Positions 52,301-59,190 of a stretch of DNA of 64,000 nt are shown in pieces. This stretch comes from Uranotaenia lowii. Its lineage: Eukaryota; Arthropoda; Insecta; Diptera; Culicidae. Position 1 is the first letter of the stretch, and each line of letters begins with the position of its first letter. The DNA lies in NCBI RefSeq assembly GCF_029784155.1, contig NC_073691.1, positions 127,906,714-127,970,713 of the forward strand, read 5' to 3'. The position numbers and the translations under genes were made by a program. The notes beneath the pieces are model-generated. The model worked only from the letters and a program-made list of their open reading frames with translations, did not search any database and was not told the DNA's origin.

Positions 52301-55300
52301 TAAAACATAAAAAAATTCATGATGATGAAAATTGAGGAACATCACGCTAATCCCGGTGTTCAGAAATTATAAAATTTCCGTCACTTGAGAACCTAGTTGG
52401 TTTTTTTTTAACATTTCTGTAATGATGATAAGAGATTTCTTTTTTGCTGAAAAATTAATACTTTAGGAAGTACGAAAGAGGAGTGCTTACTATGCCCCGG
52501 GTGTTCGTTATGCCTTCATCTCCCCTTAGTAATTTTAATGTTTACCGAGCGTCTAAGATTTAATTTTTCACAAGGATGATCTATTTATTTTCCACCAGGA
52601 TGGTCCCAAAATTTGGCCATCATCCCAAAAATCAATCATATAAATTAATTTGCGGCTTTATCGGTGAGGGTTAAAGAGTTGAAATAAAAACGAATAGAAT
52701 ATCAGAAGAAAATTCTAAGGTAGTGAAAAGAGCGAAGAGCATTTGAAATAGAAGCTTGACCACATACTAAATTCTTTGTCCCACACCAATTAACTGTATT
52801 GAAGAAGCAGGTGTGGGACAAAGAATTTAGTATGTGGTCAAGCTTCTATTTCAAATGCTCTTCGCTCTTTTCACTACCTTAGAATTTTCTTCTGATATTC
52901 TATCCGTCTTTCATTTCAACTCTTTAACCCTCACCAATAAAGCCGCAAATAAATTTCATAAAACAAACTCACGGTGATTTCTCTTCTCTTGATATAATTT
53001 AATTTCTATGATAAATACATTAAATCTAAAACCAAAATGATAAAAATAAAAAAAAAGTTTAAGGATGACAAACTTTTGTTATTTTTTGCAATCCTACAGT
53101 TTTGTAGATTTTGTTATTTTTGTAATTGTTGTCGTTTTTGTTATTTTTGTAATTTGATTCGTTTTTCTCCAAAACTTAGCGTAATTTCTTTTTTTACTTT
53201 TTGATTACAAAATCAAATACAGGATTTGGATATCAAATTGATCATTACAATAGGTATCTAAAACTCCAAGTTCAAGTCCCATATCTCGCGTGAGTTTTCA
53301 TTACGTCGAATGAAACATCTTAAAAATTTACAGGAAACTGCTGCACAAGTTATCAAAACAACTTGTAAATTTTCAATTCATATATAAAATATGTTGTCCA
53401 GGCTACAAATATTCTAAATGGAAAGAAGTTGCGGCTAGTTCATATCAGTTTTTGTATTTTTTTTTCTTAATAAAACTCTTTGTTTACATTTTGTTTCATA
53501 CGACGTGAGATATAATGATTCAAAATTCAAATTAGAAAACGGAATTTAAATTTTGAATTATCTTCCTCAGAAATCGAACTCAAAAATGCAGTATTAAGAT
53601 TTACATTCAAGATTAAAATTTCTAGTTCAGAAGGAACTTAAAACTGAAAATCAAAATGTATATATGTATAGAAGTATGTATAGAAGTTTTCTTGCAGATT
53701 GTACTCCTAATTCAGATTGTTTTTCTGAATATGAGCTAGGATAAAAAACACAGAACGAATAATTTAGAAGCCAGATTTAGTGTATGGAAATGAACCGACT
53801 GACCTGCTGTTAGACAGTTGATGACACCAAAGAAAGTGCAGATAATTATCGCTTATAACTAATCTCTAACGATGATGTTAAAAGATGCGAGTTGATGAGC
53901 TTGTTTTGTGATATAGTTTTGTAAGAAGGAAAAAGCTCAATGTCCAAACATGAAATCAAAATATAGTGGAACGTTTTTAACAGCTCTCACTGAAGAATGA
54001 GTCATACTTATTCCGTTCAGAATGATCGAAATTCTCCATTGAGAAGTAAAACATAAATAGGAATCAGTCAACCAGTTGATATTTTACACGCCTGAAAGGT
54101 TATCATCAAACGGAGAGGGTCAATTTCGTATGAGAAGTTTGTCTTCCACTTTCCAATAGCCCGAACATTCGAATGCCAAGTCATTTACACACAGGAAGTG
54201 CGAGTGAACTCATTGTTTCCGTTCATGACAATATGGTGCAATTTTCAGTACCTACTTGCTAAACCGAATTTTTACAATTACGCAGCGTGGCACAACGGTT
54301 TTGTGTGGCATTCGTGTGGTGCTCTACTCTAACCTCACTTTTATTTCGGTGAGGAACGACGACGCTGGGCTTTGTAATGTATATTAAAGCGCCGTGATGA
54401 TGCACACAAGCCGTCCTCAATACAGTTCGTTCAATTGTTATTTTACCAGTCGAATGGTTTTAATAGCAAAATTCCTGCTAACTGACGGCGAAGACCATAT
54501 CGTCACAGACAAACGGACGCTTCAGCTTGATTGTCTGTGCAAATCTTTGTTGAGCTCGTAAAGAGTAAGTTTCTCATGTCTATTTCGGTTCGTTCTGAGC
54601 TCTTTTGAACTACGGTTCCGATGAGTGGTGCGGTTCTGTTTTGCTTTTCTTCGGCTTAAATTGATGTATTTATTTTTTTTCGTATTTTTGAAGCTATGAC
54701 TCACCCTCCGAGTGACGGCCATCCGCCTTCTGGTTTTCTGTGTTGTACTTTTTGCAGTTCCTGAAATAAAAATCAAATAACCAATAAAAAAGCGATCCAT
54801 CATATCACCGCCTGATGCACTTAAGAATTTGACGAGTATATGAGAGCCATTATCGGGGAACGAGTGTGCGGAAAAATTCTTTTATTAAAAATATATGACG
54901 CACGCAGTTAATAAATTTGTAAATAACAATGGTATTGGCTTCGATTACGGAAAAACACTCATCTGTCATACAAACACATCTCCGTCCTGATCATAAATCG
55001 ATAGGATTCCCGGAGCGTTTCCTCTTCCATCGGGTTGGGTGAAGTATCGTGAACGCGTTAACTGAACTCTAATTGCCCCAATTGAGTTCAGAAGATTTCG
55101 AGTTGCATTTATGTTGAAAAAATACAAACACCCTCGGCATTTTTTGTATTTCTGGCAAGCATCTTATACAGAATAAAACACGGAGGAAAAGGGGTTTGCA
55201 AGTTCCCTTACCTTGAATGAATCATACACGCCCCAGCAGCGCTCAATGGAACGCCGTAATTGAAAACTAATCATAAATGTTTGCATCCCTGCGGGAGGAA

Positions 55301-58300
55301 AACATGGCCGGAAATCCTATCCTTGTTCGGGTAGAGATTGTAATTCAGATTTTCCTTCCCTACTCTCCGCCAATGGAAAGAAACTACACACCAAGAGCCG
55401 TCAGCCGTGAGCGGTAGCAAGCGATATTTATTTCACATCCACCAGACTCCGTAAAAAGGGGCAAAGTAGCGAAGAAAAAAGGAATCGTTTAATGGATGAC
55501 GACGACGGACGGAGTAGTAGGATCCTGCCAGGATGAATCATCCTCATCTTCATTTTTCTATCGGATGAATCACCCACCGTCATCGTTCGTTCCGATCGGA
55601 GATTGACGAACTGGTGCTGCTCCAGCCACTGAATGTCAACATTCTGAAATACCTACTGATGCGATAACGGAGGACGCCGCCACCCCCGCCAAAGTTTTTG
55701 GGTGTGTGACAGGATGGCGGAGTCAGGTCACGTGCTGTTTCGTTGTTGTCGTCCAAACTGCACATTATTTGGTCGGGATTCGACCAGACCGAACTGAACG
55801 CCAAATTGAAAAAGAATGAGTTATCTATTGCAGCGAATGCAAAACATGTAAAACTATCTACCCTATGCAAATCAGAACATTTTTCCATTATTTTTATTTC
55901 ATTAAAAAAACTGTTTGTAGCAGGCAGTTGCAAGGGAAAAATGCGTTGTTCCAAAATAAAATGAGAGCCACCTTAAAGGGAAATATTAAAAGCACGTTTT
56001 GGTCAAGAAAATTGTTTTTATGCAGAATTATCTTCCGTCTGTTCGGTTTTTCGATTTGAAACTGTTCTTCGGCTCGTTAAGAACTGAAATCTGAGAAATT
56101 AAATGCTGAAAGACGCTGCCATGGCCAATAACTTCGCGTTGCGGATCGTCAGCATTTGTATGAAATTTGACAGAGTCCCTTGAACTTTATTTTCCAATTA
56201 ACTTAATTTTTAACTTTTAATGATTAAAGAAGCTAACTTTCATTGCTTATCGTTTAGAACACAACCAGTAAGTCAAAATTTTGATTATTTCTCATTTAGG
56301 CGCTTTAAGTTTAGAACAAATTACCCATTCAAATGATATTGCATGGCAGTTTTTTTTTAAACATTTCTGTTCGACCAGAGGGAACTGAGTGCAAACATGT
56401 CGTTATTAAAATCCAATTTTCTACTAAACCTGGCTTCATAAATCAACCAGTATAGCCTGAATGCCTTGATGAGTTTAAATTTGTTAGTGCTTCAGGTTTT
56501 CTCACATCTGACATTATCAAAACTGCAAATTTTTTATTGAAAGCAATATCCTTCGCGTATTGCTATCAATGGTCCGCGTTGGAACTGTTGTTCTCAATAT
56601 GATTAATTGATTAATCTGTCAGCCCAGAACTTTTTTTGAATATCTGATTACCATCAAAGTAGCAGGCCATTGATAGATGGCGTGGGAAAGTAGCATACCA
56701 TTGTTGTTCCAAATTTCATAGCATCCACTTAGAACAAGTTCACTCGTGTTGGTAAAAAGTGGTAGAAATGTTGACACTCGTAGCACATTTTGAAAATATT
56801 ACCATACAAAAATGTTTCCAAGATCTTTGGGCGTTGTATTTTTTACAGCACTGTTAAAAAAATACAAACCCCCTATTTCAGCCGTATGTGATAGAAATCG
56901 AGCTATTTTTGCATCACGTGTTGTTAAAAAAAACTTGAAGGCCACAGATCTTGAAATTGGTTTTGCATGGTAGAGTTTTCAAAATGTGCTAACGGTATCA
57001 AAATTTCTACCACTGTTTTCCCAACACGAGTGAACTTGCTCTTAGCTTCGAGGAAACCTATACAGCATCTATAGAACTCTTTCATAAAGGTAGATCAATG
57101 GTGTATTTACAATGGTAAGAACTTTCTAAAATTATGCTGTACAAGGCCAATTCGAGCCTGGATATGATGTTAATAAAGGAATGTCAGCTGGAATTGTTTT
57201 ATCCAAGCTGATATTTATTTATTAATTTTATTAGTGAGATAAATAAATATCAGCTTGGATAAAACTATTCCAACTGACGTTTCTTCGTTGATATGTATAA
57301 TCAACAGCACGCACGGTAATGCCAGTGTTCTTTACTTTGGACAAATGCGAATTCTCCATAAACGCACATATTTACGGAACTAAATACAGTTTTTGCAGCT
57401 GACTAACATATCTACTGTACCTGTATGATTAATCATTCAATAAATTCTATTTTAGAACAACGAATTGAAATGGCGAAAATGGTAGAAGGTGTTTTTGCCC
57501 CGATTGATAAGATAACTGTTATCCTACGGGTTTTGCCATATTGTACGCTGCTAATGCATCCATTTCCTTCTCCCAGACCTCAAGCCACTTATCCATGCCA
57601 TGACCTGTTGATATAGCGCGACTAATCGTTTTGTTTTATTTCTTTACAGAGGAAGCCCGGAAAAAGGGTTCCACCGTACTGCTGCATTGTCAGGCAGGGA
57701 TTAGCCGTAGTGCAACAATCGCCATCGCCTACGTTATGCGATACAAGGCCGTGTCCCTTCTGGAAGCTTACCAGATGGTCAAAATGGCGCGTCCAATCAT
57801 CTCACCTAACCTCAACTTCATGGGTCAGCTGCTGGAACTGGAACAGACGCTTATCGCGGATGGTAAGCTGGAACCACCGCCCCCGTCACCAGTTGCTCCG
57901 CCTCCTAGTCAGCCACCGTTCTTCCTTATCAACAACTGCAGCAAGTTCAATCAGCACGACGAAGAGATGGACGCTGAAGAGGATGACGAGGACAATAAGA
58001 ACAACAACCGGGACAGTGGCTACAGCACCGCGAGCTCCAGTAGCACCGCCAGCAGCAGTAGCAATAGAAGCAGCACCAGCTCCAGCAGCAATAGAAATAG
58101 CTACAGCCATTCCTTCGCTCGATGCCCGCCACGGTTAACCCTCAAACTACCGACTTCCCCGCCTTCATCGCCATCATCGCTATCTTCACCGTCGTCCCTT
58201 TCTTCCTCATCCTCGACACCCTCGCCCACCCACTCGCTAGCACAAGTTCCTGCGACACCAGTCAGCATCAATTCTCCACATGCGTTTCCAAAAAGTGGTT

Positions 58301-58344
58301 CCAGCAGCTCGCAGCCAGTATCATCATCCAACAAACGTTCATGA
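10283..58344 (+). CDS. puc: puckered: JNK-directed dual-specificity phosphatase, four coding exons
   Basis: Joined from exons 10283-10343, 22244-22354, 32355-32582 and 57650-58344 (61+111+228+695 = 1095 nt, 364 residues plus TGA). The dual-specificity phosphatase domain covers about residues 58-200. It contains the general-acid Asp116 in [11 protein letters not shown] and the P-loop [11 protein letters not shown] with catalytic Cys146-147 region (Cys147) and Arg153. The segment [18 protein letters not shown] is characteristic of puckered/MKP proteins. In Drosophila, Puckered dephosphorylates the JNK Basket and is itself induced by JNK signalling in dorsal closure, wound healing and stress; the same role here is inferred from orthology. 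N-terminal to the domain are about 57 residues with a basic-plus-LxL docking-like motif. The tail (205-364) is Pro-rich, then acidic, then Ser-rich with many SP/TP sites. It is shorter than the Drosophila protein, the difference lying outside the catalytic domain. No catalytic residue is missing and no frameshift is seen. Confidence 0.95.
12484..12835 (+). repeat. Cluster of three diverged repeat units
   Basis: Related blocks begin near 12487, 12690 and 12767. They share a scheme of GAAGTCC, ACAAATCGAGTTGTCGA, CGCAC and GGTCGCA-CGCAG-TCAGGG. Divergence is high and the unit length irregular. Function unknown. Confidence 0.4.
14259..14918. mobile_element. TIR element, CCCGATCAGGAG family, copy 1
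   Basis: The ends CCCGATCAGGAG and CTCCTGATCGGG are inverted, and the insertion appears flanked by AA. The interior is AT-rich and noncoding, with many GATAT words. The right half (14585-14918) recurs at 60665-60998, and the left end (14259-14405) recurs inverted at 60999-61152. Confidence 0.65.
14947..17744. mobile_element. 2.8-kb TA-flanked DNA transposon, apparently non-coding
   Basis: Inverted ends GGGTGATTTGCCAATCGTTG, exact for 20 bp, are flanked by TA at 14945-14946 and 17745-17746. Subterminal variants of CCAATNGTTGCACAG recur near both ends and look like transposase-binding repeats. A 24-G run lies at 15319-15342. The longest open frame (119 codons, minus strand, 17241-17600) has no domain I recognise, so this is probably a non-autonomous or decayed element. 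Confidence 0.75.
15319..15342 (+). repeat. Poly(G) tract, 24 bases
   Basis: Uninterrupted G run inside the 2.8-kb element; its length may be affected by sequencing error. Confidence 0.9.
18364..18372. promoter_or_regulatory. AP-1 palindrome ATGAGTCAT, intron 1
   Basis: Exact match to the optimal 9-bp Jun/Fos site. It lies in intron 1 of puckered, a known JNK/AP-1 target in Drosophila. Binding is inferred. Confidence 0.5.
20050..20790 (+). other. Possible solo LTR or alternative promoter in intron 1
   Basis: A GC-richer island with TGTAGTGTAAGC at its left, GAGCGAGCGAACGAGAG in the middle, AATAAA at about 20655, and CTAACTGGCGTTCAACA at its right. This order resembles an LTR followed by a primer-binding site. 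No second LTR or gag/pol is seen. An alternative first exon of puckered is equally possible. Short open frames across it are not recognisable proteins. Confidence 0.3.
21351..22007 (+). repeat. 13-bp satellite array (ATTCAGATTTCAG)n
   Basis: About 650 bp. The left third is degenerate (GATTTCAGATTCAGAAT variants). From about 21540 to 21885 it is a nearly perfect 13-bp period, with small slips near 21890-21920 and 21985. It ends about 236 bp upstream of exon 2. Confidence 0.95.
22244..22354 (+). CDS. puc: puckered coding exon 2
   Basis: The acceptor is TTCAATCTTGCAG|C and the donor is TACG|GTAAGTT. Read in the frame set by exon 1 it gives residues 21-57. These end in [15 protein letters not shown], which runs directly into the exon 3 sequence [15 protein letters not shown]. 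It is 111 nt long and phase 1 at both ends, so skipping it would keep the frame. It lies about 240 bp downstream of a large 13-bp satellite array. Confidence 0.88.
22968..23010 (+). mobile_element. hAT-like end CAGTGGTCGGCAACC
   Basis: Matches the common hAT terminal motif and is related to the fragment at 805. No opposite terminus is found, so the extent is unknown. Confidence 0.35.
23390..23586 (-). mobile_element. tRNA-like SINE, minus strand
   Basis: On the minus strand CGGTGGTCGCGTGGTTAACG resembles an A box and GAGTTCGATTCCCATC a B box, spaced as in a tRNA gene, then followed by a non-tRNA body. No acceptor-stem pairing is obvious, so a tRNA gene is not called. Confidence 0.55.
26858..27075 (-). 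repeat. Dispersed repeat, uninterrupted copy of the 2.2/3.2-kb repeat
   Basis: Its reverse complement matches 2180-2271 and 3184-3260, including AAATACAGCGAAG and CAAAGCTTTCATTGG. In the other copy the TA-flanked MITE 2274-3181 sits in the middle. Confidence 0.65.
30081..30280. repeat. Fold-back repeat
   Basis: Arms of about 55 bp around AAAACTTGATTTTTTTTCAG and CAGCACTCGACGTTACTATC, inverted at about 30225-30280 with several mismatches. Related CAACAAGTTGC and GATTTTTTCAGCA words appear near 46098-46130. Confidence 0.55.
30332..31060. mobile_element. piggyBac-type MITE with TTAA target duplication
   Basis: Inverted ends GGGGGGGTAGGGTCTAAC are flanked by TTAA at 30328-30331 and 31061-31064. 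It is 729 bp and noncoding. TTAA duplication is the hallmark of the piggyBac superfamily; the transposase must be supplied from elsewhere. Confidence 0.85.
32355..32582 (+). CDS. puc: puckered coding exon 3: N-terminal half of the phosphatase domain
   Basis: The acceptor follows a long pyrimidine tract (TTTCTCTTGCTTCAG|A) and the donor is ATCG|GTAAGTT. It encodes residues 58-133, from [21 protein letters not shown] through [11 protein letters not shown] to [22 protein letters not shown]. Asp116 is the expected general acid of the dual-specificity phosphatase reaction. The exon is 228 nt and phase 1-1, so skipping it would keep frame but destroy catalysis. A hAT MITE is inserted 171 bp beyond the donor. 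Confidence 0.95.
32754..33161. mobile_element. hAT MITE with perfect 8-bp target duplication
   Basis: The ends CAGGGTTGCCAACATG and, inverted, CAGAGATGCCAATGTG are flanked by GTTGTTGG at 32746-32753 and 33162-33169. The interior holds repeated AATCAGGCAAA words. It is 408 bp, inserted 171 bp after the exon 3 donor of puckered. Confidence 0.9.
33583..33591. promoter_or_regulatory. AP-1 palindrome ATGACTCAT, intron 3
   Basis: Exact optimal AP-1 site about 1 kb downstream of the exon 3 donor; first of the intron 3 series. Confidence 0.55.
34547..34926 (+). pseudogene. Mariner transposase, N-terminal half
   Basis: The ATG at 34547 is followed by a stop after five codons (34562-34564). The frame then continues with [19 protein letters not shown] and [20 protein letters not shown], the two helix-turn-helix DNA-binding parts of a mariner transposase. 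A nine-base duplication gives TNVTNV. It runs to the insertion site at 34927. Confidence 0.85.
34929..35900. mobile_element. TIR element nested in the mariner
   Basis: Perfect inverted ends of 27 bp begin AAGCTTAGTTCTTTTAGAAA, with flanking TA at 34927-34928 and 35901-35902. It is 972 bp. On its minus strand near 34990-35245 a broken frame reads [17 protein letters not shown] and later [12 protein letters not shown]. This loosely resembles the C-terminus of an IS630-Tc1-mariner transposase, so it may be an internally decayed member of that superfamily. Confidence 0.85.
35407..35415. promoter_or_regulatory. AP-1 palindrome ATGAGTCAT inside a transposon
   Basis: Exact optimal AP-1 sequence, but located inside the element nested in the mariner (34929-35900). 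It may be fortuitous, or it may have been brought in by transposition. Confidence 0.3.
35903..36553 (+). pseudogene. Mariner transposase, catalytic half
   Basis: It resumes in the same reading sense after the nested element. [13 protein letters not shown] carries the first Asp and [12 protein letters not shown] the second; [12 protein letters not shown] carries the Glu, 37 residues after the second Asp. Past KRNLKK the frame breaks (stop at 36418-36420). It can be followed in another frame, with a further stop (TGACTTTCT), through [14 protein letters not shown] to the natural end near 36553. Confidence 0.88.
39155..39163. promoter_or_regulatory. AP-1 palindrome ATGACTCAT, intron 3
   Basis: Exact optimal AP-1 site in a stretch of intron 3 without recognised repeats. 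Confidence 0.55.
41139..41147. promoter_or_regulatory. AP-1 palindrome ATGACTCAT, intron 3
   Basis: Exact optimal AP-1 site. A second heptamer TGAGTCA lies 163 bp away at 41310-41316, and another palindrome follows at 42184. Confidence 0.6.
42184..42192. promoter_or_regulatory. AP-1 palindrome ATGACTCAT, intron 3
   Basis: Exact optimal AP-1 site, the third AP-1 motif within 1.05 kb (41139-42192). Confidence 0.6.
43882..45002. mobile_element. Possible TIR element with CCCgAGCA ends
   Basis: Short inverted ends CCCGAGCAGA and CCCTAGCAAA are both flanked by AA. Internal inverted words TTGCTATCATGCCTT (43957) and AAGGCATGATAGCAA (44240) support a fold-back structure. The ends are short, so the limits are uncertain. 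Confidence 0.35.
45589..45614 (+). repeat. AGC trinucleotide microsatellite
   Basis: About nine AGC units in noncoding intron sequence. Confidence 0.9.
45616..45624. promoter_or_regulatory. AP-1 palindrome ATGAGTCAT, intron 3
   Basis: Exact optimal AP-1 site immediately next to an AGC trinucleotide run (45589-45614). Confidence 0.55.
46400..46634 (+). mobile_element. tRNA-like SINE with TG tail
   Basis: GACCGTGGCCTTGAGGATAG resembles an A box and GGTCATGAGATCAAGTC a diverged B box. A body of about 140 bp and a (TG)n tail at about 46619-46631 follow. No cloverleaf could be drawn by eye. Confidence 0.45.
47327..47335. promoter_or_regulatory. AP-1 palindrome ATGAGTCAT, intron 3
   Basis: Exact optimal AP-1 site. 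It is paired with a second copy 201 bp downstream (47528) and followed by a CRE at 47849 and a heptamer at 48165. This makes 47.3-48.2 kb the densest bZIP cluster. Confidence 0.6.
47528..47536. promoter_or_regulatory. AP-1 palindrome ATGAGTCAT, intron 3
   Basis: Second exact optimal AP-1 site of the 47.3-48.2 kb cluster. Confidence 0.6.
47849..47856. promoter_or_regulatory. CRE/ATF palindrome TGACGTCA in intron 3
   Basis: Second perfect TGACGTCA of the window, between the AP-1 pair at 47327/47528 and the heptamer at 48165. Confidence 0.5.
49096..49113 (+). repeat. Poly(C) tract, 18 bases
   Basis: Uninterrupted C run just upstream of the fold-back element at 49135. Confidence 0.9.
49135..50020. 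mobile_element. Fold-back element carrying a tandem duplication
   Basis: Inverted arms of about 90 bp share CAGAAACCATAGAAGCTACA and TTTTTCCCAAAAACAGCAA at 49135-49227 and 49928-50020. Between them lie a non-repeated part and two tandem units of 228 and 225 bp. Confidence 0.7.
49475..49927 (+). repeat. Two tandem units of about 227 bp
   Basis: Unit 1 is 49475-49702 and unit 2 is 49703-49927. They are highly similar throughout, for example in CCGATTCAGCCATTTTGGCT and CTCACTCCTCGCCTACTTAC. The start of a third unit (GGTCTTACC) merges with the right arm of the fold-back element. Confidence 0.92.
50106..50114. promoter_or_regulatory. AP-1 palindrome ATGACTCAT, intron 3
   Basis: Exact optimal AP-1 site about 90 bp beyond a fold-back element (49135-50020). 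A heptamer TGACTCA lies on the other side at 49042. Confidence 0.55.
51064..51815. repeat. Large inverted repeat with GAA/TTC runs
   Basis: The left arm (51064-51204) and right arm (about 51675-51795) are inverted copies sharing CATTCTGGAAAATG, TACCAACATAGCCAAAA and GTAATCTCTGTTACAT. Each arm carries a TTC or GAA microsatellite. The spacer is about 470 bp. Confidence 0.6.
51849..52147. mobile_element. Composite of two head-to-head tRNA-like SINE ends
   Basis: The outer arms TAGTTTACATCTGACGATAT and its inverse are at 51849-51868 and 52128-52147. Just inside, the plus strand has TAGTCGGTTGGTAAGG and GAGTTCGATTCC (A and B box). Near the right end the minus strand has an equivalent pair (GGAGTTCGATTCC on the reverse strand). 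Confidence 0.55.
52642..52956. repeat. Long near-perfect hairpin, 146-bp arms
   Basis: The left arm 52642-52787 and right arm 52810-52956 are reverse complements with a few mismatches and one indel. The inner 94 bp (52694-52787) match exactly. The loop is 22 nt. There is no coding potential. It could be a fold-back element or a source of long-hairpin RNA, since it lies in the sense-transcribed intron of puckered. Confidence 0.9.
53997..54005. promoter_or_regulatory. AP-1 palindrome ATGAGTCAT, intron 3
   Basis: Exact optimal AP-1 site, followed by a heptamer TGACTCA at 54697-54703. Confidence 0.55.
56731..57042. mobile_element. Fold-back MITE, CAAGTTCACT family, copy 2
   Basis: Inverted ends AGAACAAGTTCACTCGTGTT and AGAGCAAGTTCACTCGTGTT. 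The interior shares CAAGATCTTTGGGCGTTGTA with copy 1 at 6811-7117. It lies in intron 3, 600 bp upstream of the last exon, and may be flanked by TTA on both sides. Confidence 0.75.
57183..57278 (+). repeat. 39-bp stem, 18-nt loop hairpin
   Basis: Arms 57183-57221 and 57240-57278 pair with two mismatches; the centre contains ATCCAAGCTGATATTTATTT. It lies 372 bp upstream of the last puckered exon. It is miRNA-precursor sized but could be a small fold-back element. Confidence 0.7.
57650..58344 (+). CDS. puc: puckered terminal coding exon: catalytic loop and low-complexity tail
   Basis: The acceptor is TTTTATTTCTTTACAG|A; the first two bases complete Glu134. The exon encodes the P-loop (Cys147, Arg153), the rest of the domain to about residue 200, and the tail. 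The tail has a proline run (209-223), an acidic patch (237-248), DSGYST at 255-260, serine runs, a basic/LxL stretch (RLTLKL, about 295-300), and SP/TP repeats. It ends at TGA 58342-58344. The open frame reaches further 5' into the intron (to about 57631), but those codons are intronic. Confidence 0.95.
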
Positions 58345-59190
58345 TTAAGCTAGTTATCCATCTCGTCCGCTCTTTATTACAATCTTAAATACGTGTGATA
58401 CAAAACTATTTTTAAAAAAGAAAAACAATAATCTATTTATATCTAACTAACAAATCTGTACATAATAGGTATAAAACAGCGCTTTCGGTTTGTTGACTTT
58501 TCAAATATACCATTTTTCAAAATTTTCTATTTAAAGAATCATCCCATATCATGCATCATTACTATAGGTTGAAAATCACGAAACATATGTTGAAAGATTT
58601 ATACTACTAGCTCATCAAAAGCAAGACGTTGCATTTAGCGTCAAAAGCTTAGCCACCTACCAAATCGTTCGTCATCTACCCTTACCGTTATCCTTTATGA
58701 ATCAACTCTAAAAAGAAACAAAAAAAACTGAAATCATCTTGCACCCATCGAACGAAATTCAGCCATTAAAACCCACATATAATTTAAAAAAAAAATACAA
58801 AAAACTATGCAGAAAACCAATTCTAGTCTCATAATTTTTTTAAGGTTCTGCTATGCCAACTGTAACAATAGGAGCTTGTAACATTATATTGAATTAAAAA
58901 CTCTAGCTTTATAGATAGATTTATAGTTTAGAGAGTATCCATTTGTCTAGAGAAAATATAACCTTGGCATTCGGGAGAAAAAAATTCCCCTGTCCCCACA
59001 CCGATAAACACCAACAAAGGCTTTTGTTTTTGTTTTCCGAAGTTGCAAAAATGTTTTAAAGCGAAACATTTCTACCAAAAAGGCTGTGTTAAATTTTATC
59101 TACCCTGTGTAAAAAGAAAAACAAACTTACTAGAAAGCTGTACTGAGAACAATAATGCTAAATAAAAACAATATTTTTCATCAACACATA
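58345..59190 (+). other. puc: 3' UTR of puckered
   Basis: AT-rich sequence without repeats follows the stop codon. The first canonical poly(A) signal AATAAA is at 59161-59166, so cleavage near 59180-59190 is predicted. A second AATAAA lies near 59420 and could give a longer form. The exact end is an inference. Confidence 0.55.
59161..59166 (+). terminator. Polyadenylation signal AATAAA of puckered
   Basis: First exact AATAAA downstream of the puckered stop codon, about 820 nt into the 3' UTR. Confidence 0.5.

Larger units (their letters stand above)
32583..57649 (+). other. puc: puckered intron 3 (25.1 kb), AP-1 rich
   Basis: Phase-1 intron that splits the phosphatase domain between residues 133 and 134. 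It carries 15 TGACTCA/TGAGTCA sites, a CRE palindrome (47849), the interrupted mariner (34391-36676), and several fold-back elements between 49 and 57 kb. Between 37.1 and 43.8 kb it is comparatively repeat-free, low-copy-looking DNA with several AP-1 palindromes, a likely site of enhancers. No host gene nested in it could be supported. Confidence 0.85.

Noticed and set aside
57710..58138. 142-codon frame overlapping the last puckered exon in another frame, and antisense frames there
   Set aside because: Shadows of the AGC/serine-rich coding sequence; no independent similarity or splice support.
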